Part shown: one piece after another, positions 38,982 through 48,111 of the stretch
Position numbering within the stretch: position 1 is the first letter of the stretch
Layout of the letters: each line of letters starts with the position of its first letter
The notes under the pieces: model-generated
The model's input: only the letters and a program-made list of their open reading frames with translations
Told to the model about the DNA's origin: nothing
The model's database searches: none
Origin: Spirochaetales bacterium
GTDB lineage: Bacteria > Spirochaetota > Spirochaetia > DSM-2461
DNA length: 64,000 nucleotides
Direction: 5' to 3'
Assembly: GCA_016936555.1 (NCBI GenBank)
Contig: JAFGXR010000039.1
Location: 1-64,000 of the forward strand
Translations under genes and position numbers: made by a program

Positions 38982-40472
38982 ATGAAAATTACTACCTCTG
39001 CCAGACATGCCCTTGCATTTGTACTTATTGCAGTCTCTATTCTGGTCAGTATATTCTCTGTCATAACTTCAAGGGGGGCCTATCGAAATTCCGATTTTTT
39101 TGAACAGGTTTTCGCCCAGTCGGTAAGGAATACGGATTATGAAAAAGCCCTGGCTCTCCAAAATGTTTACAGACAGGTTGCCGCGGATGTCCTGCCTGTC
39201 GTTGTGGAGATAGATGCTGTTGAATTTCAGGACTCTGAAACATCCGATACATTTAATCCCTTCAGATTCTTCATGGAGCCGAAGGACGATATTTATTCCG
39301 ACGACGGGGATTCGAAAAGGTACCGCAGTGAAGGTCTCGGATCGGGAATTCTCGTTAGAAGAGATTCAGACAGATATTATGTTCTTACGAATAACCATGT
39401 TGCGGGAAATGCCGATGAAATCACAATAAAGTTATTCGATGAGCGCTCCTATGACGGGAATATTGTAGGAACGGATGAGAGAAAAGATCTGGCGCTTGTT
39501 TCTTTTGAAACTTCAGAAGATCTTAAAATCGGAATTTTAGGGGATTCCGATGATCTATATGTAGGTGATTTTGTCCTGGCTGTAGGTAATCCTTTCGGTT
39601 TTCAATCGACAGTTACGTCGGGGATAATCAGCGCATTGGGACGGAAACAGGGACCCGAGAACATCAGTGATTTTATCCAGACCGATGCTTCGATCAACCA
39701 GGGTAATTCCGGAGGAGCTCTGGTCAATCTTAAGGGAGAGATTATCGGTGTCAATACGTGGATAACGACACCGACCGGGGGAAGTATCGGTCTGGGATTC
39801 AGTATCCCCATCAACAATGCGAAGAAAGCCATCGACGACATAATCAGAAGCGGATCTCCGCAGTACGGTTGGCTGGGTGTTTCCATCAATTCTATTAATG
39901 AAGAAACAGGAATCAGCCTGGGGATCAAGTCGGAAAGCGGCGCATTTATCGGACAGGTTTTCCGCAATTCCCCTGCCGATAAAAGCGGAATACTCCCAGG
40001 TGATTACATTACTTCAGTCAATGGAAGAACATTAAAATCCGGTGATGATCTATTTTACCTCATAGGTGATATTCAGCCCGGTTCGGAAGTCCAGTTCTTT
40101 GTCGAAAGAGATGGAAACCAAATTGCCATTTCCGTTCTGATTGAGAAAAGGGATGATGAGAAGGCAGCTCAATTACTTTCATCCAGTTATCTCGCCTGGC
40201 CGGGAGCTCTTGTCGCTCCTTTAAACGATGAGTTGAGAAAAGCTTTATCTCTTGACGACAATGAAAACGGTGTAGTAGTTTATGAAATATATCCGAAAAC
40301 TCCCATGCAGATTTCCGGAATAAAAAAAGGAGACCGCATAACGGAAATCAATAATGCAGCGATTGCAGATCTTCGGGAGTTTTACAGGCAGATAAACAGC
40401 AATAAGGAAATAACAATAACCTATATCCGGGAAGGGGATTCTTTTGAAACTTCTTTAATCAAAATCAGATAA
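38982..40472 (+). CDS. HtrA/DegP-type periplasmic serine protease
   Basis: 496 residues. N-terminal signal anchor (about 8-28), trypsin-like domain with the triad His in TNNHVAG (about 138), Asp in RKDLALV (about 168) and Ser in GNSGGAL (about 242), then two PDZ domains (about 280-385 and 395-490). Degrades or refolds damaged envelope proteins. GGAGG lies 12 bases before the ATG. Cotranscribed with map and the phosphoribosyltransferase. Confidence 0.95.
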   Translation: MKITTSARHALAFVLIAVSILVSIFSVITSRGAYRNSDFFEQVFAQSVRNTDYEKALALQNVYRQVAADVLPVVVEIDAVEFQDSETSDTFNPFRFFMEPKDDIYSDDGDSKRYRSEGLGSGILVRRDSDRYYVLTNNHVAGNADEITIKLFDERSYDGNIVGTDERKDLALVSFETSEDLKIGILGDSDDLYVGDFVLAVGNPFGFQSTVTSGIISALGRKQGPENISDFIQTDASINQGNSGGALVNLKGEIIGVNTWITTPTGGSIGLGFSIPINNAKKAIDDIIRSGSPQYGWLGVSINSINEETGISLGIKSESGAFIGQVFRNSPADKSGILPGDYITSVNGRTLKSGDDLFYLIGDIQPGSEVQFFVERDGNQIAISVLIEKRDDEKAAQLLSSSYLAWPGALVAPLNDELRKALSLDDNENGVVVYEIYPKTPMQISGIKKGDRITEINNAAIADLREFYRQINSNKEITITYIREGDSFETSLIKIR

Positions 40473-40484
40473 GGCAGGAAAATT

Positions 40485-41084
40485 ATGGAAAAAGTTTTTA
40501 TTCCCTACGATACGATCAGAAACAATGCACTTAAACTGGCAAATGAAGTCTATAAAAGCGGTTTTACTCCCGATGTCATTTATATACCCCTGAGAGGCGG
40601 AGCCTACATGGGAAATGTATTCAGCGAATACTATAAACTGGTCAGAAAAAATGAAAGACCGGTTTTTTATGCTGCAGTTGTAGCCCGATCCTATACGGAC
40701 ATTCACAAGAGAGATAAAGTCATGATCGACGGATGGACCTATGATCCTCAATACCTGAGGAATGGAGACAAAATCCTTTTTGTCGATGATGTTTTCGATT
40801 CTGGTGTCACTTTGAATTATCTCGTCGAGGAAATCATCTCTCACGGTATTCCCAGGGAAGATATTAAAGTCGCCGTGCACGACTACAAGGTTTTTCCGAA
40901 CAAGCGTAAACTTCCGATTCAGCCCGACTTTTTCTGTGAGAAAATCATCATTGAAAATGAAGAAGACGAGAAATGGTTGCATTATATGAGCCATGAGTTC
41001 GCTGGTCTGACATCTGAAGAGATTGATAAGTACTACAGCAGAGATCCAGAAGTAAATGAGATACTTCACAGGATCGTAAAATAA
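40485..41084 (+). CDS. phosphoribosyltransferase (hypoxanthine/xanthine type)
   Basis: 199 residues. PRPP-binding motif ILFVDDVFDSGVTL (about 99-112) and the PPi loop PLRGGAYMGN (about 36). Probably salvages a purine base, but the hood region does not fix the base. ATG with GGCAGGAAAA upstream, 12 bp after htrA; a strong terminator follows the stop. Confidence 0.85.
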   Translation: MEKVFIPYDTIRNNALKLANEVYKSGFTPDVIYIPLRGGAYMGNVFSEYYKLVRKNERPVFYAAVVARSYTDIHKRDKVMIDGWTYDPQYLRNGDKILFVDDVFDSGVTLNYLVEEIISHGIPREDIKVAVHDYKVFPNKRKLPIQPDFFCEKIIIENEEDEKWLHYMSHEFAGLTSEEIDKYYSRDPEVNEILHRIVK

Positions 41085-41090
41085 AAAAAA

Positions 41091-41116
41091 GCACCGGGCC
41101 CCCCGGTGCTTTTTTT
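41091..41116. terminator. bidirectional rho-independent terminator
   Basis: Stem GCACCGGG / CCCGGTGC with A8 on the left and T7 on the right, between convergent genes ending at 41084 (+) and 41134 (-). It can serve both. Confidence 0.92.
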
Positions 41117-41133
41117 AGTAACTTGCTACCCGT

Positions 41134-42432
41134 CTATTCGATAGCCCAGATTCTTTTGGTATTATCATCCTGATCAACTTCATTTATCCAGACTCCGTTT
41201 GCGGCCGTGTAGGCGAAAAGTCGGTCTCCATCAGCAAGGAAACCCGTTATGGAAGCTCCGGAAAGATCGCTGCTAAGATAATTATTTTCATCGGAAAAGT
41301 TTATATCAACCCAGTCCCAGACCCCATCATCGCTGCTGGAAACATTCAGCTGTACATACCCTTCGCCGTCATTTGTCGTATCAGTTTTATTTGCAATAGT
41401 TCCGATGATAAGCTGGTTTGTCGTCCCGAGAGTATCCAGTCTGGCAAAGCCTTTGAGCCAGACATCGCTGTTTGTCAGCTCTCTGAAAGCAGATCCGTTG
41501 TATATGTGGAGTAATCCGGCAGTGTCGGTAAGCAGGAGACGTGTTGCATCATAGGCAAAGATATCCACATAGCGGACCGAAGCCGGACTGGCGGCAACAG
41601 GATTAAAAGTTGTAGCATCGGTACTCTTGTAGAGTTTTCCTTCTGATTCCCCATTTATTATTAGCCAGTAGTTCGCTGTGCCGTCATAGACGATATTTTC
41701 CACTTTAGCGATCATATTTTCGACGACACCTTCGGAATCAGCGTCGTACTTGGCGAAAGTGCTGATATCGATAGATGTCGTATTGTTCAAGTCGTAGTCT
41801 ATCAGGTTGGGAGACGCTGTATAGAACAAGCTTGATCCACCGGGTATCGTATCAGGGATATTGTCATTAAAGGATGTATAGGTAAAATTAACTCGATTGA
41901 TGTACAATCCGGTTCCGGTAGAAAACAGTCTGTATATATTGGAATCATGGGTTGTAGACGTACGTTCGACAACAGTTTTTATTTCCGGTGTCCATGATGA
42001 CGAAATAACCGATGAAGGATCAGATGGCGATACCCGGAAAATACCGCTAATAAAATAAGAATCTGAAGCAGAAGACATTGAAATATAAAGTTCCGTTCCG
42101 ATCTGGACCATGGATGTAACAGCGGGATAACTGCTGAATGGTTCGTTGGCATCGACTGGTGTATTATCAGACCCGTTCGGAAGAGCAAGTTCCGACCAGT
42201 CGTCCAGCGTCGAATCAGAACTGATGTTTCTGTAGTAGATTTTCGTACCGGCATTTCCGAAATAATAATTTCCGATTTTTACCATATTGCTGAAAATCGC
42301 ACTGTTATTCAGGTTGTTTTTTTCCTGAACAAGTTCTTCATTTTCCAGGGAATAGAATATCCCTTTATCATTACAAGCTGCAAATAAAGAGAATATTGCC
42401 ACAAGAGATGCTATTTTAAAAAGGTTTTTCAC
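41134..42432 (-). CDS. lipoprotein, probable beta-propeller-like
   Basis: 432 residues. Signal peptide with lipobox LFAAC (Cys at about 20), so a lipid-anchored envelope protein. The rest is Ser/Thr/Asp-rich and beta-rich with repeated short segments ending in a hydrophobic-aromatic strand (MVKIGNYYFGNAGTKIYY; LLLTDTAGLLHIYNG; FLADGDRLFAYTAANGVW), suggesting propeller blades. No family recognised. It starts 16 bp after the barrel gene and is probably cotranscribed with it. Confidence 0.72.
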   Translation of the reverse strand: MKNLFKIASLVAIFSLFAACNDKGIFYSLENEELVQEKNNLNNSAIFSNMVKIGNYYFGNAGTKIYYRNISSDSTLDDWSELALPNGSDNTPVDANEPFSSYPAVTSMVQIGTELYISMSSASDSYFISGIFRVSPSDPSSVISSSWTPEIKTVVERTSTTHDSNIYRLFSTGTGLYINRVNFTYTSFNDNIPDTIPGGSSLFYTASPNLIDYDLNNTTSIDISTFAKYDADSEGVVENMIAKVENIVYDGTANYWLIINGESEGKLYKSTDATTFNPVAASPASVRYVDIFAYDATRLLLTDTAGLLHIYNGSAFRELTNSDVWLKGFARLDTLGTTNQLIIGTIANKTDTTNDGEGYVQLNVSSSDDGVWDWVDINFSDENNYLSSDLSGASITGFLADGDRLFAYTAANGVWINEVDQDDNTKRIWAIE

Positions 42433-42448
42433 TTATATTACCTCATTA

Positions 42449-43075
42449 TTAAAAGTGGTACCGGGCAGAAAGAGTGAAATCGAGAAAATTGCCTATTCTG
42501 TCATATGAGTGGTCGCTGGGAACTATTTCAGGAGAAACCCAGTAGGAAAGGGTTCCACCGAAGGACCAGTCACTGTTGAAATGCCAATAGAGCGACGCTC
42601 CCGGTTTCATAAGGAATTGAACGTTCTTTTCATCCTGGTACGTTATGATGTTAATACCCATGCCCCAGAACAGTGGCAGCGAGAACTGTCCGAAATGAAA
42701 CTCATAAGCGATTCTGGTCGTTATGGGGACCATAAAAAAAGGGTTTTCATTGGGACTGTAGGCAAATATTCCGCCAATCTCCAGACCGATTTTAAAGTTA
42801 TTATTCAGATAGGCTTCATACATAAGTGATCCCGCTCCACCGACAGTCAGTTTTGTCGCTGCAAAAGCGCTTTCTCCATCGGCAGGTGTGGGGTCGAAAA
42901 AGAATAAAGGAAAAAACATCCCCGCATGTATGGCAAAATTCTGATCTCCCAGAGAATATAAGTCAACCTGCTGAGGCTTTTCCTCTTCATTTCCTTCTTC
43001 CTGAGCATAGACTGAACCAAGCCGAAAAAAAGTGAAAACGAGAGTTGCAAGAAGCAGTTTTATGTTCTTTGTCAA
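42449..43075 (-). CDS. small outer-membrane beta-barrel candidate
   Basis: 208 residues. Signal peptide ending VYAQ (about residue 25), then alternating strands with aromatic girdles and a C-terminal aromatic residue (SARYHF), the mark of outer-membrane barrels. Roughly eight strands. Start is TTG with AGAGGATC upstream. Specific function unknown. First gene of the pair with the lipoprotein. Confidence 0.72.
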   Translation of the reverse strand: MTKNIKLLLATLVFTFFRLGSVYAQEEGNEEEKPQQVDLYSLGDQNFAIHAGMFFPLFFFDPTPADGESAFAATKLTVGGAGSLMYEAYLNNNFKIGLEIGGIFAYSPNENPFFMVPITTRIAYEFHFGQFSLPLFWGMGINIITYQDEKNVQFLMKPGASLYWHFNSDWSFGGTLSYWVSPEIVPSDHSYDRIGNFLDFTLSARYHF

Positions 43076-43230
43076 ATTGATCCTCTTCCTTCAATAATTT
43101 ATGTGATATTATCATAGTAACCATTAATCATCAATAAAGTTACAAAAAAGCCTTTTTTATAAAAAGTGGGAAAAATACTCTAACATTTCTGTGACTTTAT
43201 TTTAATATTAAGAACTATCGGAGGTAGATG

Positions 43231-44121
43231 ATGGCAGCGGAAATTATGGATGGAAAGCTTCTTGCTCTGGAAATGAAAGAAGAGCTTAAGACTCAGGTCG
43301 GGGATTTAAAAGCCAGAGGTATTACTCCGGGGTTGGGTGTCATTCTTGTCGGTGATAATCCGGCAAGCAAGAGCTATGTGACATCAAAGGAAAAAGCCTG
43401 TGAGAGTATCGGTATTTTTTCCGATGATATCAGACTCCCCGGAGATATAACGGAAGAGGAGCTTCTCTCTCATGTCGAGAGGATGAACAGAGATGAAAAG
43501 ATTCACGGAATTCTTGTTCAGCTTCCCTTACCCAAACATATAGATGAAGATAAAATTATCAATGCTATCAGTCCCGATAAAGATGTCGACGGTTTTCATC
43601 CTGTCAGCGTCGGAAGAATGGTTCTAGGGCATGATACCTTTCTTCCCTGCACACCCCACGGCTGCCTGAAACTTTTCGAGAGATATGATGTGGAAACGGA
43701 AGGCGCTGAAGTGGTTGTAATCGGTAGAAGCAATATCGTAGGCAAGCCGGTAGCCAATCTCCTTATGAGAAAAGACAAGCCGGGGAATTCCACAGTTACG
43801 GTCTGTCATACAAGAACCAGAAAAGAAGATCTTCTCGCCCATACTAAAAAAGCGGATATTATCATTGTCGCCTCCGGCTATCCCGATACGCTTACAGCGG
43901 ATATGGTTAAAGACGGGGCTGTGGTTATTGATGTGGGTATAAACCGAATGGAAGACGGGACTAGAGAAAGAGGATACAGATTGGTCGGTGATGCTGATTT
44001 TGATTCGCTCAAAGAGAAGTGCAGCAAGATTACGCCTGTGCCGGGCGGAGTCGGTCCCATGACTATCACTATGCTTCTTTTTAATACGGTCCAGTCTGCC
44101 CGGAACAGATTGAATAATTAG
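43231..44121 (+). CDS. folD: FolD, methylene-THF dehydrogenase/cyclohydrolase
   Basis: 296 residues. Interconverts 5,10-methylene-, methenyl- and 10-formyl-THF, the last being used by the AICAR transformylase gene downstream. Motifs: SKSYVTSKEKACESIGI with the catalytic Lys, GILVQLPLPKH, DKDVDGFHP, and GRSNIVGKPVANLL for NADP. ATGATG occurs at the start; the second ATG has the better six-base spacing from GGAGG. Confidence 0.97.
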   Translation: MAAEIMDGKLLALEMKEELKTQVGDLKARGITPGLGVILVGDNPASKSYVTSKEKACESIGIFSDDIRLPGDITEEELLSHVERMNRDEKIHGILVQLPLPKHIDEDKIINAISPDKDVDGFHPVSVGRMVLGHDTFLPCTPHGCLKLFERYDVETEGAEVVVIGRSNIVGKPVANLLMRKDKPGNSTVTVCHTRTRKEDLLAHTKKADIIIVASGYPDTLTADMVKDGAVVIDVGINRMEDGTRERGYRLVGDADFDSLKEKCSKITPVPGGVGPMTITMLLFNTVQSARNRLNN

Positions 44122-44129
44122 GAAATTAC

Positions 44130-44155
44130 GGCTTGCCCATGGGCAGGCCTTTTTT
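44130..44155 (+). terminator. rho-independent terminator after folD
   Basis: Stem built from GGCTTGCCC and GGGCAGGCC, followed by six T. It lies 28 bp before the next gene, so partial readthrough is possible. Confidence 0.8.
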
Positions 44156-44182
44156 AAATTCACTTTATCAGGAGAAAGGAAA

Positions 44183-44857
44183 TTGGCTCTCAATATCGTT
44201 GAAAAAATCGATGGAAATGTAAAAATTCAAAATGTTCTGATCAGTCTGTCCGACAAGACTAGCCTGGAAAAATTTGTGAAGTCTCTGCTGGAAATCAACA
44301 AAGACATAACTTTTTATTCCACAGGGGGAACCTATAAAGCGATAGAAGAGCTGATAGGGACTGAGAATCTGGTCGCCGTGTCAGAATACACCGGCCAGCC
44401 GGAGATGCAGGGCGGTCTTGTCAAAACCCTGGATTTTAAGATTTATATGGGGCTCCTCAGTGAAACCTATAACGCGGCGCATAGAGAGGATCTCGACAGA
44501 ATAGGGGGGATCGTCTTCGATCTGGTCGCAGTTAATCTCTACCCCTTCAGTCAGACGGTCTCTCGGGAAGGCGTGACGGTGGAAATGGGACGTACCAATA
44601 TCGATATCGGCGGTCCCTGCATGCTGAGAGCATCGGCAAAGAATTTTCTCCGTGTCCTTTCCCTCTGTAATCCTGACGATTACGATAGGATTATTGAGGA
44701 AATGAAGGCCAGCGGCGGGTATATCTCTCTGGAGACGAGATTTGCCATGGCCGAAAAGACTTTTGCTCACACAGCTGAATATGACAGAAACATTTTTGAG
44801 TTTTTAAAGAATTCGTCTGCAGTTGAATTGAAAAAATGCTATAGAGAGGTGTTGTGA
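44183..44857 (+). CDS. stand-alone IMP cyclohydrolase (PurH N-terminal domain)
   Basis: 224 residues, an MGS-fold domain that closes FAICAR to IMP. It has STGGTYKAIEEL, VSEYTGQPEMQGGLVKTL, LVAVNLYPF and NIDIGGPCMLRASAKN. Normally this is the first third of bifunctional PurH; here it is its own gene. The usual KTLHPKIHGG segment reads KTLDFKIYMG, so the family's His pair is lost, a divergence worth checking. Start TTG with AGGAGAAAGG upstream. The next gene starts one base after its stop. Confidence 0.85.
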   Translation: MALNIVEKIDGNVKIQNVLISLSDKTSLEKFVKSLLEINKDITFYSTGGTYKAIEELIGTENLVAVSEYTGQPEMQGGLVKTLDFKIYMGLLSETYNAAHREDLDRIGGIVFDLVAVNLYPFSQTVSREGVTVEMGRTNIDIGGPCMLRASAKNFLRVLSLCNPDDYDRIIEEMKASGGYISLETRFAMAEKTFAHTAEYDRNIFEFLKNSSAVELKKCYREVL

Positions 44858-44858
44858 T

Positions 44859-46106
44859 ATGGCGGATCTGAAAAAATCCTACAGTACAATAATGGAGGAC
44901 AGTTTCACTCCTTCCATGGAAATCTCATTTATCGATGGAGAGAAGAAACAGACTCTTGTCTATGAGAAAGTCAACTGGGAAATCGACGGTGAGAAAAAAG
45001 GACTCCGCTACGGAGAAAACCCGGGACAGCCTGCGGCTCTTTACAGGCCCATTAACGGCAATATCATTCTGGGCGAAGTGAAAATGCTCGAATCGGGCCG
45101 TTATCTCGCTTCCGATATCGATCTTCTCCAGTCGGGCAAGCATCCCGGTAAAACCAATATCGCCGATGCTGATGCCGCACTCAATATTCTGAAGTACTTC
45201 TCCGAATCTCCCTGCTGCGTTATCATCAAGCATAACAATCCCTGCGGAGTTGCCAAAGGAAAAAATAACGAAGATGCCTATACAAAAGCCCTTCTGGCCG
45301 ACAGAATAGCCGCATTCGGCGGAGCGGTAGCTATTAACCGCAAAGTCGACGCCGCTACGGCGGGAAAAATGATCGAGAACTATCATGAAGTGATTATCGC
45401 ACCGGATTATGAGAGGGAAGCTCTGGATCTCTTTGCCGAAAAAAAGAATCTCAGGGTTATGAAAATCGATAATATGAAGAGGCTGGAGACTTATATAGGA
45501 GAACCGGTCCTCGACTTCAAGTCCATGATGGATGGCGGTGTTATCGTCCAGTGGTCCTATATTCCCCAGACTCTTAAAAAAGGCGATTTTCTCAAAGCAG
45601 AAACCACCCGGAAGGGCGAGGTCTTCAAAGTAAACCGGGAACCGACAGACAGGGAATACGATGACCTTATTTTCGGTTGGCTTGTCGAATCCGGCGTTAC
45701 TTCCAACTCTGTTCTCTATGTCAGGGACGGTGTGACCGTCGCCATCGGAACGGGTGAGCAGGACCGCGTCGGAGTGGCGACTATAGCGAGAGACAAGGCT
45801 TACAGAAATATGAAAGACCGAATCTCCTGGACAAAGTATAAAACGCCGTGGACATCCATGACCGATCCTGATTTAATAAGGGAAATTGAAGAAGAGGTGA
45901 ATGAAGCCAGGGGCGGTCTGAAGGGCAGCGTCATGGTATCCGATGCCTTTTTTCCCTTCCGGGATGGAATAGATATCGGTTTGAGAGAGGGTATCACGGC
46001 CGTTGTTCAGCCCGGCGGCTCTCTCCGTGACTTTGAAAGCATCGAAGCCTGTAACGAGTTTGGTGCCGCTATGGTTTTCACCGGACAACGGAGTTTTAAA
46101 CATTGA
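44859..46106 (+). CDS. stand-alone AICAR transformylase (PurH C-terminal domain)
   Basis: 415 residues. Transfers a formyl group from 10-formyl-THF to AICAR. Typical stretches: LRYGENPGQPAAL (usually GENPHQ), the catalytic KHNNPCG, SDAFFPFRDGID and VVQPGGSLRD, ending TGQRSFKH. About 55 residues precede the usual domain start, and it has its own GAGAGGTG ribosome site, so this is a true separate gene rather than a broken fusion. Its end overlaps the LCP gene (TTGA). Confidence 0.88.
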   Translation: MADLKKSYSTIMEDSFTPSMEISFIDGEKKQTLVYEKVNWEIDGEKKGLRYGENPGQPAALYRPINGNIILGEVKMLESGRYLASDIDLLQSGKHPGKTNIADADAALNILKYFSESPCCVIIKHNNPCGVAKGKNNEDAYTKALLADRIAAFGGAVAINRKVDAATAGKMIENYHEVIIAPDYEREALDLFAEKKNLRVMKIDNMKRLETYIGEPVLDFKSMMDGGVIVQWSYIPQTLKKGDFLKAETTRKGEVFKVNREPTDREYDDLIFGWLVESGVTSNSVLYVRDGVTVAIGTGEQDRVGVATIARDKAYRNMKDRISWTKYKTPWTSMTDPDLIREIEEEVNEARGGLKGSVMVSDAFFPFRDGIDIGLREGITAVVQPGGSLRDFESIEACNEFGAAMVFTGQRSFKH

Positions 46107-48109
46107 TAGACTGGGGAAAAATATTCCGCATCGCCGCTACAGCCGCAGCGGTCATTCTTGTCACTGTCATTATTGTTCTCTCCATAGAGATGGGACGGTT
46201 AAACAGCCGTTTGGCTGACAGTGAGGATTTTTATAGAACGGCGCTTGAGAATCAGCGCATGACCATAGATCAGATGTCGCAGAATCTGCAGATACTTGCC
46301 TCCGGCAGTAATGAGGTCCGCCGCTATATGAGCCTACCGGAAAAACAGCTGATTCAAAGTGTTTCTGAGGAGAGCGGAAAGGGTCTCATTGATCCCGCAG
46401 TCTCTTTTTTTGATGCATTCCGCTACCTCGTCTCCCAGGAAGAGGAGGAAAACCGGGCAGCGGCGTTTTCTCTCTGGCTCGATGAGGGTAAAATAGAGGA
46501 GTATTTTTCTTCCCGCGATTACATTTTCAAAAGAAAAAACGGCGAGAAGGTCTCAATTCTCAAAAATGATGAGGAGATGCTCTCGCTCAACTGGAACGAC
46601 AGCAAGAATTTCATAGAATTCACCGATATTGCCGGCAACAATTATAATCTTGCCCGGGATGAGAATCCCGGGCAGACATTGGATAAAGCGGTGAATATTC
46701 TGGAAACCTACAGCCGTGAAATCCGCGAAAGAGAGAGCTTCCTCGCCCGCCTGATGGAGAGCCCCGAAATACAGGACATTCTTGCGGAAAAAGGATTGGA
46801 TATTCAGGAAAAATCATCTTTCCATTTTAATCTGATCAACCGCAGGGATGAGTCTTATCTGGCATCTATAGGGCGGAGAGGAACCGGTTTTTACGCCGGC
46901 AATATCTCTTATCCCGGTGATGATGCCTTTCAGACAGGGTTGATGGAGTTCCTCCGGGAAATCAGTACCGAAACGGAATCTGAGCGGATCGATAAACTAG
47001 TCCTGGCAAAGATGGAGGAGGTTTTCGCCGATGAAGGATTTAAAGTCCTGCTGGAATCGGAAGACTGCCTCAGGGATCTGCAGAGAGAAGAAGATGAGGA
47101 ATTCGTCTACTTCCATATTTTCCGGAAGGATGGAACCATTAGGGGATCCTATGTCCTCCAGAAGGAATTCGGAGAAGTCCTGCTCATATCGGGAGACGGG
47201 AAATACCTGAAGTCTCTGGACCAGTTCGCACCTGAAAATGATTTCCGCGCCCTTGTCGTCAATGAACAGAAGACTGATAGTTTTTCTCCTTTCGCCCTCG
47301 ATGATTCATCCGATACCTTTCTTGTCGTCGGAACCCACGAGCACAATGCCGACACCATGATCATTGTTCATGCAGACAATAAAACGGGAAAAATCAAAAT
47401 GATCAGCTTCCCCCGCGATCTGTATTATAAAGGCAGCAAGATCAATAACATCTATAAAGAACAGGGGCCGGCGCAACTGGCAAAAGAATTGTCCGAGATA
47501 ACCGGTTATTCCATAAAAAAATATATCTCTATCGATATGTTCGCCTTTATCGATGTCATTAATATTCTGGGCGGGATTGATGTGACGCTCGAGAGCGATT
47601 TGATCGATCCGACATATAAAGTGAAAAACAACGGGGTCTGGTCGACGCTGTATTACAGAAAAGGAACCCATCATCTCGACGGAGTGGCGGCTCTTAGGGT
47701 TGCCAGGTCGAGGCACGGATCGGAAGCTTATGACCGTTCGCGACGTCAGCAGCTTATCGTCAAAGCCATAATGGACAGGATGAGCTCTCTGGGGGCCGGA
47801 GATATGTCAACTTTCTACGACTTTGTGACATCTGTTTTTTCCTATATCGATACGAATCTGACAATAGGGGATCTTGCCAAAAGTTTTGTGATGTATAAAG
47901 ATAACGAGATTGACGATCCCGTAACGCTGAACCTCGATAATATACTTGTCGCCCGCTGGTCCAATACGTATCTTTTACCTATTGAAGAGGAAAAAAAGCT
48001 CCTCGCCGACGATAATTTCTTCGCCGGACAGTGGATAGTCGTACCGAAAGACAATGACTGGGATCTGTTCAATAAATTTATCGGAAATGTATTTAACAGT
48101 GGAAATTAA
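46103..48109 (+). CDS. LytR-CpsA-Psr (LCP) family protein with long N-terminal region
   Basis: 668 residues. One membrane helix (about 9-30), a 370-residue region of unknown type (coiled and mixed), then the LCP domain (about 405-570): TFLVVGTHEHNADTMIIVH, KMISFPRDLYYKG, the arginine-rich RVARSRHGSEAYDRSRRQQ. LCP enzymes transfer glycopolymers to peptidoglycan; the target in a Gram-negative cell is unknown. Most LCP proteins are 300-500 residues. Start TTG overlapping the previous stop; position next to purine genes looks incidental. Confidence 0.85.
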   Translation: MIDWGKIFRIAATAAAVILVTVIIVLSIEMGRLNSRLADSEDFYRTALENQRMTIDQMSQNLQILASGSNEVRRYMSLPEKQLIQSVSEESGKGLIDPAVSFFDAFRYLVSQEEEENRAAAFSLWLDEGKIEEYFSSRDYIFKRKNGEKVSILKNDEEMLSLNWNDSKNFIEFTDIAGNNYNLARDENPGQTLDKAVNILETYSREIRERESFLARLMESPEIQDILAEKGLDIQEKSSFHFNLINRRDESYLASIGRRGTGFYAGNISYPGDDAFQTGLMEFLREISTETESERIDKLVLAKMEEVFADEGFKVLLESEDCLRDLQREEDEEFVYFHIFRKDGTIRGSYVLQKEFGEVLLISGDGKYLKSLDQFAPENDFRALVVNEQKTDSFSPFALDDSSDTFLVVGTHEHNADTMIIVHADNKTGKIKMISFPRDLYYKGSKINNIYKEQGPAQLAKELSEITGYSIKKYISIDMFAFIDVINILGGIDVTLESDLIDPTYKVKNNGVWSTLYYRKGTHHLDGVAALRVARSRHGSEAYDRSRRQQLIVKAIMDRMSSLGAGDMSTFYDFVTSVFSYIDTNLTIGDLAKSFVMYKDNEIDDPVTLNLDNILVARWSNTYLLPIEEEKKLLADDNFFAGQWIVVPKDNDWDLFNKFIGNVFNSGN

Positions 48110-48111
48110 TT

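Noticed and set aside
40455..41069. 204-codon open frame antisense to the phosphoribosyltransferase
   Set aside because: The plus-strand PRPP motif is decisive; the antisense frame is a shadow.
44183..46106. Single purH gene broken by a frameshift
   Set aside because: The second gene has its own ribosome site and a long N-terminal extension, and total length is well above a fused PurH.
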